Positions 46,750-57,879 of a DNA stretch of 64,000 nt are shown one piece after another (position 1 is the stretch's first letter; every line of letters begins with the position of its first letter). The notes under the pieces are model-generated. The model saw nothing but the letters and a program-made list of their open reading frames with translations. It made no database searches and was not told where the DNA came from. Source of the DNA: Lepas anatifera (Eukaryota; Arthropoda; Thecostraca; Lepadidae); NCBI GenBank assembly GCA_034440635.1, contig JAOTON010001031.1, positions 930,001-994,000 of the forward strand, in the 5' to 3' direction. A program made the position numbers and the translations under genes.

Positions 46750-49700
46750 GGGTCATTCCACCATAAATCGACCAAAGCATAAAACCCTTCTATTTTTAAT
46801 TTCCTCCAAAATTGGTATATAGGGACTCACAAGGGCGTAGAATCCACCCATGGCACCCAAAAATTATTTAAAAATCGGTTTCAGAGAAATGGCCTCCGGA
46901 AATTTCTGAAGGTCATTATACAGGCATTGTTTAGAATGCCTATAGCTCCAAAATTTTTCAATTGATTTCTAAAAATTTCATATATTTAGGGTGTAAATTT
47001 TACGGGCAATATTTTGGCTATCTTCAATTTTGAAATTTAAACAAAAAATGTTTGGTGACCTCATGACCTAGTTTTATAACGGTGACCTTGACCCGTAGTA
47101 CAGTAAAATTCAAAAATTCTCTTGAAAGCGTTTTGACATATGGTAGTATTCTTTCATATCAAATAAAGAAAAAAATGGCTTTCGAAATGCATATACTACT
47201 TTTAGCTTCATATATATAACACTAGGTGTCACTGTGGAGCTATGCTATCGTAACTCATGTTCTAATTGACTTGCAACTTTGAAATAAAAACATTTGAAGA
47301 ATCAAAATCAAGCAGTCAACCTAGAGTTGAAGTATTTTAACACAAGCACAGGAATACGGGATAACCCTCCCCTATTTTGAATTCATATTATTGTCCCTTT
47401 GAGAATGAACTTAGCTGTTGTAAATGTCATGTATGGTTGTTTGGATCATTGTACATCTTTTGAAAATGAATGTGTTCCCGTCACGTTGAATCACCGAACT
47501 ATGATGTCATTTCCAGCAGCATTTAACCCGCGCCCCACCGGGGTCCGGCGCCACCTTCGTCCCACTGGGGGGGGGCATCAATGACCCCTAACTCCAAAAA
47601 TATGGAAGTTAGCGCAAAGCTGCAAAAGGCATTAGAAAGCTCATGTGAATTCAGCAGGATTTTACTAACACGTTTAAGCGCTCAGGTCTATGTTTTGACC
47701 TCCAGAGGTCAAGTTATGTCACGATAGGCTATTTCCTGTAAAACATGTAATCCTTAAGAAACCTGAGCATAGCCATTAGAGCTATTGAGATCTAGCAAAA
47801 ATGATTTGATAGGAAAATACCAGAGCTTTCTCTGCTATGTGGAAAATAATGGCCTCCCGTCAGTGGTTTGACCTCCAGAGGGTACCTCGTGACTTAATAT
47901 GACCGGAGGTCTCGAAAGGTAAGAAAGTGACCATGTTGTATATCAAATGAAAACTGGTGACGAGACATACACGATGACCTTTGATTCAGTGTTGTAGCTT
48001 AATTAGGTAGAAAAAATTTCTTCAAAATGCTGTTTTTGACCTCTGGTGACCTCTGATGATTTCAGATAGGTCAAAGGGCAATATCGGCCCTGGTATCCAT
48101 TGAAGGGTGTCCAAGAACGCTTGTCTGAGCAAATTGAGCATTTACGATTATTTTGTGACTTTTAGCTCATAGGACAGCTTTTCCCACGTTTTTTCTATGG
48201 AAGAGGTTACCTGGTGACCTGACCTCAGGTCACCAAATCGAAGAATCCCAAAGATAAATTTTGTAGACTCCGGAGGGGTCATTAAGTGTCGAAAGTTTTA
48301 AATCGATCGGCTTAGAAATGTAGCTATGGTAGAGCTCAAAACTTAAAGTGAGGTGAACTTGGTTGACCTCGCCTGGTGACCTGACCTAGGGTGACCCGGG
48401 GTAATAAATTTCAGGGATGATGGGAAAATAATGGGGTAAGAGGTAGAACCCTCAACCACGGTGCTGCCCCTCGTTGTTTGTCTGTTGTTTCGAAAAAAAC
48501 CTTAGGGGGCCATCGATTTCATTATTCTAGGTGGGGCGAGGGTTAAGGAAGATTTTTGGAATTTGAGGCTTTGTGTCGCGTTCCCCCGGACGTAGCTTGA
48601 ATTTAAAACATGTTATGACCTCAGTTCAGCTTTTATAGCCTTTGGTAATCTCTTGTGGTATTTTCAAACGTGTTTAAACTTGGCCTATGGTAATCTCGTT
48701 GTGAATTTTGCTCAGCATACTCATTATTTTAGCTCTTTTATAATTGAGAAGTTTTAGGCACTAAAAACAAATCATTGGTCATATTTAGTGGTACATTGCA
48801 TTGTATGGGACTGGTTCAGAGCTCAAGAGCACTCCTTAGAAGTGAAAGTAACTAGTTCAGAGTCCACATCATTTAAATGGACTATTCACAGGCCATTCTG
48901 AATCATTTACGCCAATTTAGTGAGTTTCTAATCATCTGTCACTGCTTACACCCCCTTCATGGTCAAATTAGTTCAAAGGTTGAAAAACGTCAATTCCGTT
49001 TTGGAAGAAAAACGTCTTGTTCAGTGTCATTTTCATGCACATTGACTATTCATAAGAAATTTTGCATCAGTTACGCCAAGTGCCTGCTTCGTCATCTGTT
49101 ATTGCTTACACCCCGTTCAAGGTCAAATAAGGTCAAATTTCGAAAAAGGTCATGTCCATGTAATATGCAAACCAACTAGTTTAGTGTCCATATCATTCAA
49201 ATTGACTATTCATTAACCATTCTGCATCATTTACTCCAAGTAAGTTTGCTACTTCAATTGCTATTGCCTACCCCCTTTCAAGGTAAAAAGGTCACAGGTC
49301 GAATAAGGTTAAGCCCGTATCGGACGCAAGTCAAATAATTCGGTGTTTAGAAATAATTCTCATTTAGAAATACCGAATTGAAACACGCATCTGTAGTCGA
49401 TATTCGACACAGAGTTATCACTGAGGTCACGCAAGGTCAAATAAAGGTCATTGAATGTTAAGAAGGTCATAGAAGGTCTAACCTGGTAAAAATGAGCCTC
49501 GAAGGCTGGAAGAAAATATCCTGGGACAGTTCATGAGCAAATGATGCAAAAGAACGATAAGAGTCTGGAGCATTCACGTGAAAACGGGTACAGGCGCCCA
49601 AATGACCCCAACATGCCTCCACTCTTGAGGTCATAACTCCGTGACCTTTAAGGGTAGGAACAATTCTTTGCAAAATGTCCCCAATGAATGCGTCAGAGGC

Positions 49701-50407
49701 TATACAAAATTTCAAGACTCTAACTTAAGAAGCTCGTTTTCAATGCTTGAAAAATCTGAGGGGGGTTGCAACACCCCCCCCTGTACGTGTAAGGGTTAAA
49801 ACCCCCTATGGCATTGACGGGAAAGAAATTGGTCCATGGCTACCCTCTTAAATTCGGACGTTCCGTCGTCATTGGCATTAACCATACCGTAAGTTACTAT
49901 GGTACAGCTCCATAGTGACACCTAGTGTTATGTTTCGGAAGTAAGAAGTAGTATATTTAGTGCAAAAGCCATGTTTTTTATTACTTTAACTAAAAGAGTA
50001 TTTCCAAAGGTAAAAATGCTTATACACGAATTTATAAATTTCACTGTACTGCGGGTCAAGGTCACCGTTCAAAAACTAGGTCACGAGGTCATGACGTCAA
50101 TTTTGCAGAAATATAAAAATCGAAGATAGCCAAATTGAAATATGCTAAATGGTGAACAAAAATGTAAAATATCGTTACAATCATTAAACAAATGGCAAAA
50201 CTATAGGCTTTCAAAACAATGCCTACATGATGACCCCCGAAAAATGCCGGAGGCTATATCTGCCATACCAAATTTTCAAATAATTTTTTTGACGCCATGG
50301 TTAGATTCTGCACCTTTGAAACCCCCTTGAAACCAATTTTGGAGAGAATCAAAAATAGAAGGGTTTTATTTTACGAAATTTTTGGTCGATTTATGGTGGA
50401 ATGACCC
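46750..50407. mobile_element. 3.66-kb element with about 500-bp terminal inverted repeats
   Basis: The termini are GGGTCATTCCACCATAAATC and its exact inverted partner. The arms 46750-47260 and about 49890-50407 match over roughly 500 bp, including 'acactaggtgtcact' and the 'gtgaccttgacccg' block. AGTT at 46746-46749 and 50408-50411 is the likely target duplication. No transposase is encoded. A complete family B TTAA element (47527-48542) is nested inside, and a further AGGTCA-rich segment ends at TTAA 49796-49799. Confidence 0.85.
47527..48542. mobile_element. TTAA element, family B copy 3 (complete)
   Basis: The left end CCCGCGCCCCACCGGGG follows TTAA 47523-47526 and the right end GGTGGGGCGAGGG precedes TTAA 48543-48546. 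It has an internal TTAA at 47674-47677, corresponding to the place where copy 1 begins. It is non-coding and AGGTCA-rich. Confidence 0.85.
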
Positions 50408-50596
50408 AGTTCCTTGTACGAGTGTTCAAGCGTATGAGTGCGATCGTATCAATTATGAATGTGCGGGAAGTGTGAGCTAATTAAGTGGAAAGAGTGAAGT
50501 GTGATAACTCTATATGACGTTTAATACCCTACCTGTGACGCACACGGATTGACTTACCAGCCTAAAGGTGAGCAAGGGCTATAAACGTGAGTCATC

Positions 50597-53500
50597 ATGG
50601 CCAACCACGCTAGGACCCCAAGACCAGCTGAGCTGTTCATCGGTGCTTTGATTTTCTTGCACGCTGCAAATATAATCATGCAAGCTGCCCGACCGGCTGA
50701 ACGACCTTGGCCTCTAAGATCTGCGCGGCCGCGGTCAGCAGCCGCTGATCCCTCAGCTGACCAGACACCGGGCCGCGGCACTCAGCTGACTGCTGCACCA
50801 GCGGCAGCGGCGAACACAGCGGACGGTCGGAGGAGGGGCGGCAGAGGCGCGACCAGGCGCCGAGGTCGCAGAGGTGGAATCAACTGGCGCCGCCACGGGG
50901 ACTGTGGGTCCAGCCAGCTGATCATCGGACAACTAAACATCCAATCATACAAGCCCAAGCTGCCGGACCTTAGGAATGATATTGATAACGTATACGGTTT
51001 TGACATTTTGGCTCTCAACGAGATGTGGCTTACACCTAACGTGCCGGACAGACTAATATCGGTGAGTGGCTATCGGCTCTTCCGAAGAGACCGGCCAGCC
51101 AGCTTAAACCTACCAAAAGGCAAGGGCGGTGTCGCTGTGTTAGTACGTGACAGTCTTCGGTGTGAAGTTCTCCAAACTCCTGTGACGGGAATCGTAGGTT
51201 CTAATTTAGAGATTATCTGGATTCTAGTTCATATCGACAATCGCCATACTGTTCTATTCGCCTCTGGTTATCGAGTGCCTAATACCACTGAACGTCAGGT
51301 TTCTACCGATTTAGATGATTTAGCGCTTCAGCTACAGTACATGTTGGCAAACTATCCTAGAGCAAGTGTAGTTCTGGCTGGTGATTTTAACCGTTGTTTG
51401 TTCAAGTTCCAAAATACTCGTCATGACTTGTCACGGTTGCTTTCGATGTATAACCTTCACATAGTGAACAAGGATCGTCCGACATACCGACCCGCAGCGA
51501 GCTTACTTGACATTATGGCCACCTCCAGACCAGACGTAGTACAGCGTGCAGGAGTCACAAGGTGTCACTATGGAGGACCACACGATTTTACCAGACTTGT
51601 TTTAGCTCAGGAAATGCGCTCACCAACACCGCGTGGTTGTAACATGTTGACACGATCTTTTAAGAGGGTTGACATTGCTGCTTTTAATCATCAACTGCGC
51701 GATGTTGACTGGACACATGTTTTCTACTCCCCTCCACTGAGGAAAAGTGGGAAGCTTTTAAGGCCATTTTCACCCACCATCTTAACACTGTGGCACCACT
51801 CAAGCGCGTTAATAGGCGGCAGTACAGAGCCCCACCAGTGTCAGCAGATACGCAGGAACTTATACGCGACCGCCGCGCAGCCCTCAGCCGGGGCGATCGT
51901 GCCGAGTACCAGCGCGTGAACCGCCTCTGCCGCTCTGCAGTTCGCCGGGACTGCGTGGCACTGTACGAGGGGGGAGATCAGACGCGGCGGCCGCGCTGGT
52001 CTGTGGCGTGTTATTCAACCAGTTATCGGACGGAAACAACAGCAGTGCACCGCGTTTAACATCACACCCGATGCATTGAATGATTTTTACGTGTCGGTCG
52101 GACCGAACACTTCAGCCAGTGTCCCTGCAGCCAGAGTTTCTGTGCCGACCCTTTTACCACGAGTGACGACTAGCGCTTTTAAAGTCCAACCCATAGATTT
52201 TAACACGTTGTGTTTGACCTTAGCAAGTATGAAGCCCTCTAAATCAACGGGAGCTGACGGAATCAGCATACATATGCTTCCAAAATTTTGCTACGGACTC
52301 GGCGAACCCCTGCTCGATATAATCAATTCAAGTCTTGTTTCTGGCTCCGTTCCACAGGCATGGAAGCACGCCATGGTAACTCCAATTCCCAAAGGCACGA
52401 AGAGTACAAAACTGTCTGAAACTAGACCTATTTCACTCCTACCTGCCGTCACGAAACTAGTCGAGCGTGTTGTGCAGCAGCAGCTCTCCAACTACTTAGA
52501 AGAAAATCACCTCCTCTCGGACGCACAGCACGGCTATCGAAAACGATACTCTACCGAATCGGCCCTTCATGTAATTACCGATAAAGCTCTCTCTGCTATG
52601 GATAAAGGCGAAATTTCTGTCCTGGTACTGGCTGATTTCTCAAAATGCTTTGATGTCTTTCCCCATCACAAATTACTTCAAAAACTTTCAGCATATGGCA
52701 TAGATACAGACTGGTTTCGTGCGTATCTCAAGGGACATACTCAACAGGTGCAAGTCAAAAGCGCCGATGGCTCATCCTTTCTTATGTCAGGCACGCGCGA
52801 AAACAACATGGGCGTATATCAGGGGGTGCCGCCTCATGTTTGCTTTACATGTTATACGCCAACGACCTGAGCCTGTGTGTTGAGAGCGATGTCACTCTGG
52901 TACAATACGCCGACGACACACAGGTCTTAGTTAGCGGCAAAAAACGGGATCTCGCAAACATAATTGAACGCATGGAGACTGCACTCAGCAATATATGCAA
53001 CTGGTTCTGCTTTAACGGGATGAAATTGAATACCGATAAAACACAGATGATTGTATTGGGCACTAAGGCAATGCTGCGCGACCTGCAACCCGTTACCCTG
53101 AGTTTCTGCGGCACAACCATTAGAGAGGACAGGATCGTCAAAAATCTGGGTCTCACAATGGATCGGCACCTCAGTTACGAAAATCACGTGGACAAATTAA
53201 CACATAAATGCACTGGGATCCTCATAGCTTTTAGTCATGCACGTCATGTTTTACCTAGGAACGTACTAGCAACTGTTGTGCAAGCCCTCGTTATCTCAAT
53301 ACTGCGACATTGCATATCTGTGTACGGCTCATGTGGCATGACTCAGGTCCGCCGACTGCAAAAAGTTGTTAACTTTTGTGCTCGTGTTGTGACTGGGAGG
53401 AGGAGGTTTGACCGCATCACGGATGCTATTGAGCAGCTTGGCTGGCAGTCTGCCCAGCAGATGATTGATTACCACACAGTGTGCGCAGTGGAGCGAGTGA

Positions 53501-53724
53501 TTGTGACAGGACAGCCACCTAAATTGTGTGAGACCATGGGCCGGCAAGCCAACCAGCTGCATGATCACCATACCCGGCGCGCGGGTCAACGGACCCTGCC
53601 GGCGATACGCACCGAGGCAGGTCGACGGCGGCTATGTTTTCGTGGAGTGACTTTGCTCAACCGGACTGGACTTTTACCTGGCTCGTCGAGTTTTAAGACC
53701 GAACTCAAACAGGCCTTGTTATAA
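50597..53724 (+). pseudogene. ORF2 of non-LTR retrotransposon 2: APE endonuclease plus reverse transcriptase
   Basis: From ATG 50597: a basic linker, then APE-type endonuclease motifs IGQLNIQSYKPKL, LALNEMWL, KGKGGVAVLVRD, VVLAGDFNRCLF and the S-LLDIMATSRPD block. The RT follows with KPSKSTGADGISIHML, MVTPIPKG, RPISLLPAVTKLVERVV, AQHGYRKRYSTESAL, VLADFSKCFD and the catalytic YADDTQV. The post-RT part ends at TAA near 53722. Frame changes at about 51730, 51970 and 52825 (in the segment before YADD) inactivate it, but few stops intervene. No ORF1 is visible upstream. It probably belongs to the CR1/jockey group, judged only from motifs. Confidence 0.88.
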
Positions 53725-53910
53725 ATTTTAGAGTAGCATCGAGCTACATTCTTATACCCACAGCTCATTGTTATGTGTGATTTTATGAGTATGAGTGTTT
53801 TTAGTCTCAGCCTACATTGAACCTTTTTATGATATGACGTGAATGTGTGAAAAGCCGCACTTTGATGTGGATCATCTTCGAATAAATCTGTTATCTGTTA
53901 TCTGTTATCA

Positions 53911-55258
53911 CGCCAGAGCACTTGAAGGAGGCGGGTGGTGTGGTCGGTCGAGCATTAGCAAGATGTTTGAATTAGATATTAGCAACGGGAAGCATACCCG
54001 AATGGACATGTAACACCTGTGTTTAAGGGCGAGGGTGGTAACCTTGCAGTGGCTGACAGTTGTAGGGACATCTCGGTACTGACTACTTTCTGCAAGGTAT
54101 TTGAGAACACTATTGTCCGGCGCCCGGCTACTGGGATGCCTGAGACAGGAATACCTTCAGAACTCCAGTTTGTTTATCAGAGGAACCGGGGAACCCTGCA
54201 GGCCAACTTCATTCTACAGGAAATCATCTCAGCAAATCGGGACTTGGGGAAAACATTCTACGTCGCCTTTCTTGATGTGCGGAAGTGCTTCAATTCCATA
54301 TGGCATAAAGGTCTGCTCTTCAAGCTTATATGCTTAAGAATATCGCCGACGCTGGTAACCATACTCCGGAACCTCTACCGAGAGTTTCATATAGAGTTAA
54401 GGTTAATGGTACCACATCTGGGGGAGGTAAAATAGAACAGGGTCTGAAGCAGGGCGGAGTCTTGTCTACTGGTATGCTAACGGTCTTCATGGACAATAAG
54501 ATTCAGATGCTGGTGAAAACAGGCTCGGGGCAGCGATAGGTGGGAGGAAGGTCCCTGTTATCGCCTACGCGGACGATGAGGTTCTCATCAGCACCTGCAC
54601 GGACGAGCTGCAGAAAATGCTGAATGTTGCCTACAACCACAGCTGCATCTGGCGATACAAGTATAATGCAGCAAAGAGAAAGATCCTCGATTACGGCACA
54701 GGCCCGTGCAATGAGTGGAGACTGGGAGAAGAGGTTATTGATGAAGCAGCCGAATACTTTTACCTAGGCATCGCCATGTCCCCTCGAGCGGTAGCCAAAA
54801 AACGGATCGAAAATTCCATGAACCGAGCCAGGAGGGCATTGTATGCAAGATGTGACCATGGATTGAGTATTAGAAGAAAGAGCCCCCTCACTCTCTATAC
54901 CACATGGAAAATATATGTGGAGCCAATACTGAGCTACAGATTGGCAGTTACTAAGACGAGCATGACGGACATGTTGTATCTAGAAGGCATGATATTACGG
55001 ATATATCGGCTAATGCAAGGACTACCATCAAGGACGCAGAAGACTGTGGTGTACACCATGCTGGGGGCACCATCATGCCGGGTATTCATTATGAAAATCA
55101 CACTACAGTTTATCGGGTTCCTTCTCCGTGCTGCAAAGGAACATGAACTCACATACTATGTGACACTACATGGAGTCGTAGTACACACACGTGTTGTTAC
55201 ACAAAAAAGCACAACACCTACGCGATCAGCAGTTACAAATTACAGAAAAAATGAAATG
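53911..55258 (+). pseudogene. Non-LTR retrotransposon 1, 3' part (RT core and post-RT)
   Basis: It continues the frame broken at 46669 with PEHLKEAGGVVGRALA. A GNRGTLQANFILQEI-like segment, FYVAFLDVRKCFNSIWHKG (RT motif A), EQGLKQGGVLSTGM (motif B) and VIAYADDEVLIS (catalytic YADD, in a third frame near 54560) follow. After YADD comes a post-RT domain, EEVIDEAAEYFYLGIAMS and KIYVEPILSYRLAVTK. Several frameshifts and stops are present. There is no clear 3' tail. Confidence 0.82.
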
Positions 55259-55398
55259 TAAGATATATGTTATGTGTATGACTCCATTTTCACCCACCGT
55301 CATGGTCCGTGTGCGTTTACACGAATGGCTCCAGAGCGTTCGCAAACTGCCTAGCACCTGATTTAGGGTCTCTTGCTTTGAGGGGTTGCCACCTTCGC

Positions 55399-55850
55399 AT
55401 TGACGGGGGTCTGAGCCACCTTCACTTTGACGGGGGGTATCAGCCCCCCCTAAGATTTTGAGAACCACGCTAGATAGCGAAACACGGTAAGTGGTGTTGG
55501 GTAGCCCATCTACTTCTCTATCGAAAATATTTCAAGCATTTTTGTCACGTCGCATTTAAGGTCACTAGAGGTGATTACATGCCATCATAGGGATAGCAGG
55601 TAAATGAAGGTTTTCGGTCATTACATCTGGACAAGTAAAAAAAAAAAAAATTAGGCCATTGGAACCCTCCCAGCAAGCCGAATCGAATAATATATGATAT
55701 AACCTTACTAGGTCAAATCAGGTCCAACATGTCATTTGACCTGACCTGCGGTCAGGTCAAGGTTAAATTAGGCCAAAATGTATATAATTAGAACAGCAAA
55801 GACAAGTAAAATGTATTGCAGTTATGATAAACGCTCTATCTTACCTCTAG
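55399..55850. repeat. Inverted arm F, left
   Basis: It is the inverted match of about 60015-60432, sharing 'gcattgacgggg.tctgagccacc', 'gttgggtagcccatctact', 'aaggtcactagaggt' and 'taaacgctcta'. It is AGGTCA-rich. The arms enclose repeat D, the lectin gene and a retrotransposon fragment. Confidence 0.75.
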
Positions 55851-56324
55851 TACACATGATACTAGATTGGAGTGATGACTGCAAACTTTCCGCTTTAATT
55901 CAGCCTGATGTAATATTTTACTATAAATGCCTCGCTAGAATTTTTTAATTAAGATTTTACTTAGTGGTCAGGGTCAACTTATCCCTTAACTCAATCCATT
56001 GCATAATATTAGTTAATATGGTTTATAACTGATAAACCCTTTCCCCAGCCTGTACCTCTGGCCCAACGTTAAGCGTCGAGTGAGAATACGTCTAGCTGTA
56101 GAAAATAATTATCAATAATTATTTGAATATTTCAAAACCCCAACCCCAGTACGTACCCCTAAAATCAATCCATCTATTTGCGCTAGTTAACCTGATCAAT
56201 CATTAATAAACCCTTTTCCCCAGCCTGTACCTCTGGCCCAACGTGCCAGAGGCCAGTGAAGTGGACACCTTATCAAATTATCATCATGCTCCTATCAACA
56301 TAAGAGACCATAGATTGAAACCAG
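55851..56324. other. No gene recognised
   Basis: AT-rich sequence with an internal direct duplication: 'aaccctttccccagcctgtacctctggcccaacgt' type segments occur near 56035 and 56210. Confidence 0.55.
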
Positions 56325-56690
56325 TGGCGGCGAAACGTCCGAATTGAAGGGGACCTTTCCAGTAAACGCCATAGGGTTAGTGTATAAAATTCCTGATCTA
56401 ACGGGTGGTACCGTGCCTAGGTGCCCCCCCTCAGGTCCGCCGCCAGTCATTGAAACATTGAGGTTTTATTGTTAATTGACGCTTGATGAGCATTTAATGT
56501 TTATTCATTTTTTCGTTTCATGACAACTTGAACAAACTGCGTGATCTGTAAATATATTGAGATCGTCCCACAAATTTGCGAGATTTCTTGCTTCATTGGG
56601 ACAGCATGCAAGCAAATTAGTAATTACACACCACTTTTTGCCCATACAAGTTTAGCACACCATAGGACTCCTCCCATACTTCTAACCCTT
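56325..56690. repeat. Dispersed repeat D, copy 2
   Basis: It is the inverted match of 38778-39195. It lies just downstream of the lectin stop codon (on the minus strand), so lectin transcripts may run into it. An AATAAA on the minus strand near 56505 falls inside it. Confidence 0.72.
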
Positions 56691-56721
56691 CCCAACTCTT
56701 CCCATAAGTAGGAAGGAGCTC

Positions 56722-57465
56722 CTAAGCTAAACAGCTCTTTTGACAGACAAAATTAAGCTTTTTGTTGCACCTGATGTCATTCCATCCCTGTGGTAGCCTG
56801 GTTCCAGTTTTTATTTCGATGCAATCCTCTTTTCCTTTCAAGTTGTTGGGTTCTGGAGGTTGCCAGTCCGTACTTGTTATACGCGACCCGTCTCGCAGCC
56901 AGGTCCACTGGCCGTGCTGCAGGTGTCCCCCAATCCAGGCTTCTCTTTTTCCGGTGCCATGCTGAAATGTTATCCGCCGTATTAAAGCTCTGTTGCAAGT
57001 CTCCTCCTTGGCCAAACGGCCACCGCGTCGAATACAGTAGCTGTCGGCAACGTTAAACGCAGCACGCCATCGCACGAAGACATAGCACCACAAACCATGT
57101 CTTTTCCAGCCCCCGGGACATCGACATTTGGGTGGTCGGGCACTGGGAAATTGGTTAACTCCTGCTTGGAGTTTGTGGTTTTCTTCACTAAGCCTGCCAT
57201 TTTCGGCTTCTAGCTTATCTTTTTGTGTTTCCAATTGATAAATATTACGAGTCAGACTGTTTTTCTGGCTAATGCAGCTTTCCTTCTGCGCTTGTAGGCT
57301 GCTAATCCGGGTTTCAAGATTAAAGATCTTGTTGCGCAGTCGATCGATTGTACACTGTAGGTGTCCAGCTTTCACACCAGAGGCAAATAAAGAGATAAAA
57401 ATAAAAATGGAAAAAGGTATGGACATTGTTGCACAAATAGCAAACTGTCTCAATTTTGAAAACAC
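56722..57465 (-). CDS. C-type lectin domain protein with N-terminal hydrophobic segment and coiled coil
   Basis: A single-exon ORF of 247 residues. Residues about 14-33 are hydrophobic (SIPFSIFIFISLFASG) and act as signal peptide or type II anchor. Residues 39-103 form a coiled coil with heptad-like leucines. From C116 runs a C-type lectin domain: WCYVF, C144 to C241 as the long disulfide and C215-C233 as the second. EPN (205-207) and WND (228-230) are the calcium and sugar ligands of mannose-type binding, so ligand binding is likely intact. Extra cysteines (C114, C157, C245) could crosslink subunits. Met14 is an alternative start. The likely role is extracellular carbohydrate recognition, such as innate immunity, or cement/mucus matrix; this is inference. 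Lack of introns is unusual for arthropod lectins but not exceptional. It lies between inverted repeat arms at 55.4 and 60.4 kb. Confidence 0.85.
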   Translation of the reverse strand: MFSKLRQFAICATMSIPFSIFIFISLFASGVKAGHLQCTIDRLRNKIFNLETRISSLQAQKESCISQKNSLTRNIYQLETQKDKLEAENGRLSEENHKLQAGVNQFPSARPPKCRCPGGWKRHGLWCYVFVRWRAAFNVADSYCIRRGGRLAKEETCNRALIRRITFQHGTGKREAWIGGHLQHGQWTWLRDGSRITSTDWQPPEPNNLKGKEDCIEIKTGTRLPQGWNDIRCNKKLNFVCQKSCLA

Positions 57466-57879
57466 TAACTATTACTACGAGCAATTTGAATCACGCTTAT
57501 CCGACTAAACCTACATTTTTACTACTCTGTGCTCAGACATGATAATTTCTAGTGCAGGTTAACGTGCACTGTTTGCATGGGGGACTTCGCTTTAACGCTA
57601 CTTTTTAATATTGTTACTGGTCATGGATTTTGTTATTAATACAATTAGTAAAACCATGGGGCGACATTTCCATACAGCTTCATTGGTCAAAATTTTACAG
57701 CCAAATCTATGAACCAAACAGGCAAATGACGCGTTCATGACGTCTCATATTGACCACCTCAAGAAGGCTACCATATCTGAAGGTGAAACTCCTTCATAAA
57801 CTAATCATGTCATGTCTATGTATCTATGTCTGCGTTGCTCACTGATTCATTGATTCGTTTGTCATTTGCTGGAAATATT

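Larger units (their letters stand above)
46670..53907 (+). mobile_element. Non-LTR retrotransposon 2, inserted in retrotransposon 1 and itself interrupted
   Basis: It occupies 46670-46749 and 50412-53907. The 3' end is a TGTTATC heptamer run after an AATAAA. It separates the two halves of retrotransposon 1 exactly, with TCA at 46667-46669 and 53908-53910 as a minimal target duplication. Its 5' region is interrupted by the inverted-repeat element at 46750-50407. The 11-mer CTGGCTGCGAT occurs at 46652-46662 and again at 46672-46682, at the 5' junction. Confidence 0.75.
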
